From the NCBI GenBank assembly GCA_963732875.1, contig CAVTBD010000002.1, forward strand, positions 186,001 through 250,000: a DNA stretch of 64,000 nt. Direction: 5' to 3'. Below the pieces are notes generated by a model. It was not told where the DNA came from. It saw only the letters and a program-made list of their open reading frames with translations, and ran no database searches. Of this stretch, positions 61,272 through 64,000 are shown in pieces; positions within the stretch are counted from its first letter, which is position 1; every line of letters starts with the position of its first letter. The DNA comes from WHSO01 sp963732875. Lineage in GTDB: Bacteria > Pseudomonadota > Alphaproteobacteria > SMXQ01. The position numbers and the translations under genes were made by a program.

Positions 61272-61574
61272 TTACTTGCACGAAAGACGGCGGGCTTCCG
61301 TCTTCCCGCCGTGATTTACGACTTCGGCACTGCAGGTCATTCCGGCCTTGAGCTTGTCGCGGCCCTGGTCGCAGACGCCGCCGATGCAGATGTTGGTGCG
61401 CGCGCCGGACACGCGATGGCCTTGCCGGCGATGGTTATGGCATTGCCGCCGTTCTCGACCTTGTCGAGCTTGCCGGTGACCGCGTCGGCCAGCGCGGGGA
61501 CGGTCGCAAGGCAGAGCAGGGCAAGGGCGGTGCCGGGCGGCGAGGACGGGGCGGGAGACGGGACGACGGGGCAT
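61272..61574 (-). CDS. small secreted tail-domain protein 3 (two compensating indels)
   Basis: 100 residues with intact start (GGAGGAG before the ATG) and stop. Between them the frame is shifted: an extra base near 61533 and a missing one near 61404. Repaired, it reads as a signal peptide (ALALLCLATVPALA-DA) and the tail domain: VTGKLDKVENGGNAITIAG, VSGARTNICIGG, LKAGMTC and end RLSCK. It has two additional Cys (NICIGGVC). It is the third and most diverged stand-alone copy. Some indels may be sequence errors. Confidence 0.65.
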   Translation of the reverse strand: MPRRPVSRPVLAARHRPCPALPCDRPRAGRRGHRQARQGRERRQCHNHRRQGHRVSGARTNICIGGVCDQGRDKLKAGMTCSAEVVNHGGKTEARRLSCK

Positions 61575-61655
61575 GGCGGGGCTCCTCCAGCTTGAGACGC
61601 ACCCTTGATAGCACAGTGCCCGGGCGAGGGCGACGACGGCCCCCGCAAAAGGAAA

Positions 61656-61679
61656 GGGGCGGGCCCGAAGGCCCGCCCC
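61656..61679 (-). terminator. rho-independent terminator after tail protein 1
   Basis: A 10-bp stem (GGGGCGGGCC with GGCCCGCCCC), 4-base loop and, on the minus strand, TTTCCTTTT. Confidence 0.8.
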
Positions 61680-61703
61680 CCTGAAAGCATCGAGCCGGTA
61701 CGG

Positions 61704-61976
61704 TTACTTGCAGGTAATGGTCTTGGCCGTGCCCTTGCCCTTGGCATCGCATTCCATGCCGACCTTGATGTCGCCGCGCTTGCCGGGCTTGCCGCCGATC
61801 ATGATCTTGGTCTTGGAGCCGGAAATCTTGTACTTGGTGCCGGCGATGACGATCGCCCGGCCACCGCTTTCGACGCTTTCGACCTTGCCGGACTTGGCGA
61901 AGGCAGGAGCGCCGCCCAGGATCATGGCGGACGCGAACACAACAGACGCGAGGATAGCGGAAGTCTTCATCTTCAT
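61704..61976 (-). CDS. small secreted tail-domain protein 1
   Basis: 90 residues: a signal peptide (MKMKTSAILASVVFASAMIL, cut near APAFA-KS) and a single domain with SGKVESVESGGRAIVIAG, YKISGSKTKIMIGGK, IKVGMEC and the end TITCK. The domain equals the C-terminal addition of SBP2-SBP5. Two conserved Cys (after GM and before the last residue) could form a disulfide in the periplasm. The beta-rich, Gly-patterned sequence recalls DUF5666/OB-like folds, but no family is assigned. AAAGGAAT precedes the ATG. It has its own terminator, so it is a separate unit. Confidence 0.82.
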   Translation of the reverse strand: MKMKTSAILASVVFASAMILGGAPAFAKSGKVESVESGGRAIVIAGTKYKISGSKTKIMIGGKPGKRGDIKVGMECDAKGKGTAKTITCK

Positions 61977-62269
61977 ATTCCTTTCGTGATCCCGCGCCCG
62001 GCGCCACCTAGGGCATCCGTAGAGTGGAACGGGATGACATTGTTGAGCATGCAGGCTCGTGCCCTCGCGGGCAAAGCCTCCCGCCGAAACCGCTGTTATC
62101 GTTCTATGCGGCCCAGCCGTTGCCATATTGTTACACCTTCATGGTGCGGGCAAGCGGGAGCGCGCAATTAATTATTGTATTTCATTGTGTTATGTAAATT
62201 TCTGAAGAATTTTCTCAGGTTCGGTTGATGTATTCACGCAACATGCCGATGTCCTTCGGACAAACGAAA

Positions 62270-62293
62270 GGGGCGGGCTGTTCGGCCCGCCCC
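62270..62293 (-). terminator. rho-independent terminator after tail protein 2
   Basis: A 9-bp stem (GGGGCGGGC with GCCCGCCCC) and, on the minus strand, a short TTT. The 290 bases from here to tail protein 1 contain no gene; an AT-rich patch at 62160-62220 may be the promoter of tail protein 1. Confidence 0.72.
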
Positions 62294-62321
62294 CCATGTA
62301 GGTCCGTTCCGGTCGGGACGG

Positions 62322-62595
62322 TTACTTGCAGTCGACGGACTTGGCCGTGCCCTTGCCCTTGGCGTTGCACTGCATGCCGACCTTGATCTGGCCGCGCTTG
62401 CCCTTCTTGCCACCGATCATGACCTTGGTGCGGGACTTGGAGACCTTGTAGGTGGTGCCGGCGATGGTGACGGAACGGCCGCCATTGCGCCACCTTTTCG
62501 ACCTTGCCGGACTTGGCGAAGGCCGGGGCGCCGCCGAGTACCAGGGCCGCGGCGAACACGGTGGATGCAACGATACCGGAGATCTTCATTTTCAT
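62322..62595 (-). CDS. small secreted tail-domain protein 2 (frameshifted)
   Basis: A 90-residue twin of tail protein 1 (start MKMKISGIVASTVFAAALVL, cut near APAFA-KS). One extra base at 62487 splits it (KVEKVA/NGGRSVTIAG); repaired, it continues YKVSKSRTKVMIGGKKGKR, IKVGMQC and ends SVDCK. AAGGATC precedes the ATG. Recent duplication with tail protein 1 is likely. Nothing suggests an enzyme; a periplasmic binding or adaptor role is the simplest guess. Confidence 0.75.
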
Positions 62596-62884
62596 GATCC
62601 TTATGCAGAGCCCCCCTGTTCCGGTCCTTGGGACCGGTCGGATGCGGGCTTGGTTTTTTTATAATGCATGCGTGCGGGCTGTTTCCCGCCGCACACCCCT
62701 CTTTTCCGTCGGTTACCCGGTGGAAAGCCCTGCATTTTGCGATATGTAAAATCCGCCCGCAAGCGTTTCGATGCCGGACTCAGCATGGTCACGGAAGTGA
62801 CAGGATATTGATAATAAACAGAAAAATTGTTTTCTGAAAGCTTCCGATATCTGCCAGGCGGCTGGTATCGCCGGCGATTTATGG
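62596..62884. other. AT-richer spacer upstream of tail protein 2
   Basis: No gene seen. The stretch is richer in A and T than its surroundings (ATTGATAATAAACAG near 62810) and presumably contains the promoter of tail protein 2 on the minus strand. No clear promoter boxes or repeats were found. Confidence 0.45.
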
Positions 62885-62885
62885 A

Positions 62886-62918
62886 AAAGGGGACCAGCCA
62901 CCCTGACTGGTCCCCTTT
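62886..62918 (-). terminator. rho-independent terminator after TctB 4
   Basis: A 12-bp stem (AAAGGGGACCAG with CTGGTCCCCTTT), 9-base loop and TTTT on the minus strand. Confidence 0.85.
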
Positions 62919-62955
62919 CCATAGGATGAGGTGTCCAAAAAGTGAGCCTCGCGCC

Positions 62956-63594
62956 TCAGTCGCTGAACCAAGTGTCCATGACGTAGCCGGTGACGAAGCC
63001 CTCGAACAGGATCTGCTGCAGGACCACCGCCAGCAGCAGGTACATGGCCGCCCACGAGCCGGCGGTGAGCGCCGCCGTCAGCTTCCAGCTCTCGCGCGAG
63101 TAGAAGCGCAGGAACAGGGCGAGGAAGATCGGGTAGCCGATCCAGAAACCGAACGCCAGCACCAGCCCGATCAGGAGGAAGAAGTAGAAGAACAGAAGGA
63201 TTTCGCGCTTGTTGCGGCTGTGCGCCAGCAGCGTCGGATCCTCCACCAGGGTCTGGAGCTGGGTGCCTTCGGCGACGTCCATCTTGACCTTGCCGCCGGT
63301 GCGCTCGGTGATCTCGTCCATGTAGATTTCGAAATCGGTGCGCGGATCGATCTTGCCCTCGACGCGGTAGAAGTCGCGCACGTCGAGAACCACCTGCAGC
63401 AAGGTCAGCGCGATACCGGGGATGCCGATTACCAGCGGCAGCAGGCGGGCGGCGGGAGGGTAACCGGTGGCGATATAGACCATCACCGCGAAGATCGAGA
63501 ACATCACCAGGGTGAACAGGGTGCGTCCGTGGGTGAGCGCCTTCCACAGCGGCAGCTTGCCGCCGTCGCCGGACACGGGCCGATCAGACGGCAT
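62956..63594 (-). CDS. TctB-like small membrane subunit 4
   Basis: 212 residues with four membrane helices (TLVMFSIFAVMVYIATGY; ARLLPLVIGIPGIALTLL; EILLFFYFFLLIGLVLAFGF; AAMYLLLAVVLQQILFEG) and a soluble stretch of about 60 residues between helices 2 and 3 (DFYRVEGKIDPRTDFEIYMDE in parts), longer than in usual TctB. The start MPSDRPVSG has GGAG before it and overlaps the tctA stop by 11 bases. Confidence 0.83.
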   Translation of the reverse strand: MPSDRPVSGDGGKLPLWKALTHGRTLFTLVMFSIFAVMVYIATGYPPAARLLPLVIGIPGIALTLLQVVLDVRDFYRVEGKIDPRTDFEIYMDEITERTGGKVKMDVAEGTQLQTLVEDPTLLAHSRNKREILLFFYFFLLIGLVLAFGFWIGYPIFLALFLRFYSRESWKLTAALTAGSWAAMYLLLAVVLQQILFEGFVTGYVMDTWFSD

Positions 63595-64000
63595 GGCTGT
63601 GCTCCTGTCTCTGCTTCCTGTTTTCCTGATAGCCGCGGTACACGGCGAAGGCAATGGTCGCCACGATCATGACCATCAGGATGATCGACAGCGGCCGGCT
63701 GAAGAAGCTCCAGCCCCACAGCGCCCAGGCTTTGTGCAGGGATTCCTCGGCGATGCCGCCGAGCACGATGCCGATCGCGAACGGCGGGCGCGGCCAGTCG
63801 TACTTGAGCAGCCCGTAGCCGATCACGCTCAGGATTGCGAGCAGGACCAGGTTCTCCCACTGGCCCTTGGCCAGCAGCACGCCGAACACCACCACGACCA
63901 GCACGAACGGGATCATGATGCCGCCGCGCAGGAAGGTCAGGAACGCCACCCAGCGGGTGATGAACAGCAGGATCACCACGGCGGCGACGTTGGAGACCAC
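63584..64000 (-). CDS. TctA large membrane subunit 4 (C-terminal part only)
   Basis: The last 138 residues of a TctA protein running off the right edge. It has the typical end segments (IPFVLVVVVFGVLLAKGQWENL; LSVIGYGLLKYDWPRPPFAIGIVLGGIAEESL in pieces) and a final membrane helix. It overlaps tctB by 11 bases. A binding protein may lie outside the window, or SBP5 may serve it. Confidence 0.85.
   Translation of the reverse strand: MVSNVAAVVILLFITRWVAFLTFLRGGIMIPFVLVVVVFGVLLAKGQWENLVLLAILSVIGYGLLKYDWPRPPFAIGIVLGGIAEESLHKAWALWGWSFFSRPLSIILMVMIVATIAFAVYRGYQENRKQRQEHSHAV

Overview
The window is GC-rich (roughly two thirds G+C by eye) and reads as part of the chromosome of an aromatic-acid-degrading proteobacterium. 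The mix of genes (FdsGBACD-type formate dehydrogenase, many tripartite tricarboxylate transporter (TTT) binding proteins, AGAGC...GCTCT palindromic repeats) suggests an alphaproteobacterium, but nothing here fixes the taxon. No rRNA, tRNA, CRISPR, phage or transposase gene was seen.

Left part (1-7 kb, minus strand): the start of a TTT solute-binding protein, three bicupin paralogues, two heme-oxygenase-like diiron proteins (HDO-a, HDO-b) and an MDR dehydrogenase. This is an oxidation gene set of unknown function. From 7 to 13 kb are beta-oxidation-type genes: thiolase, a 2OG dioxygenase, a crotonase and a FadJ-like fusion. From 12.5 to 18 kb lie a DUF4863-like protein, Rrf2 and GNAT genes and the aerobic benzoyl-CoA genes boxC and boxB, with panD behind them.

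From 18 to 25 kb a minus-strand operon holds a fourth bicupin, a divergent UbiD-family decarboxylase, two class III CoA-transferase subunits and the ring-opening hydrolase Oah of the anaerobic benzoyl-CoA pathway. The best reading is activation and decarboxylation of a carboxylated aromatic acid (phthalate is the leading guess) to benzoyl-CoA, feeding both the Box route and the anaerobic-type route. BoxD follows at 25-26.7 kb. A complete soluble NAD formate dehydrogenase (26.9-32.9 kb) would oxidise the formate released by BoxC. A phthalate-dioxygenase-reductase-like flavoprotein and a LysR regulator come next.

The right half (35-64 kb) is dominated by TTT transport. It has five complete binding proteins and a second partial one at the window edge, four TctA genes (two fused to TctB) and two separate TctB genes. 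Mixed in are four ornithine-cyclodeaminase-like dehydrogenases, an aldehyde dehydrogenase, a canonical UbiD, UbiX (the prenyl-FMN synthase both UbiDs need), a ThDP enzyme and a pair of half-permeases. Four binding proteins end in the same extra domain of about 65-70 residues, and three small secreted proteins at 61.3-62.6 kb consist of little else. I regard this as the most novel item in the window.

About a dozen genes contain single-base indels (18 sites, mostly insertions) with clear homology on both sides. They look more like sequence errors than decay. Affected genes are given with their repaired extents.
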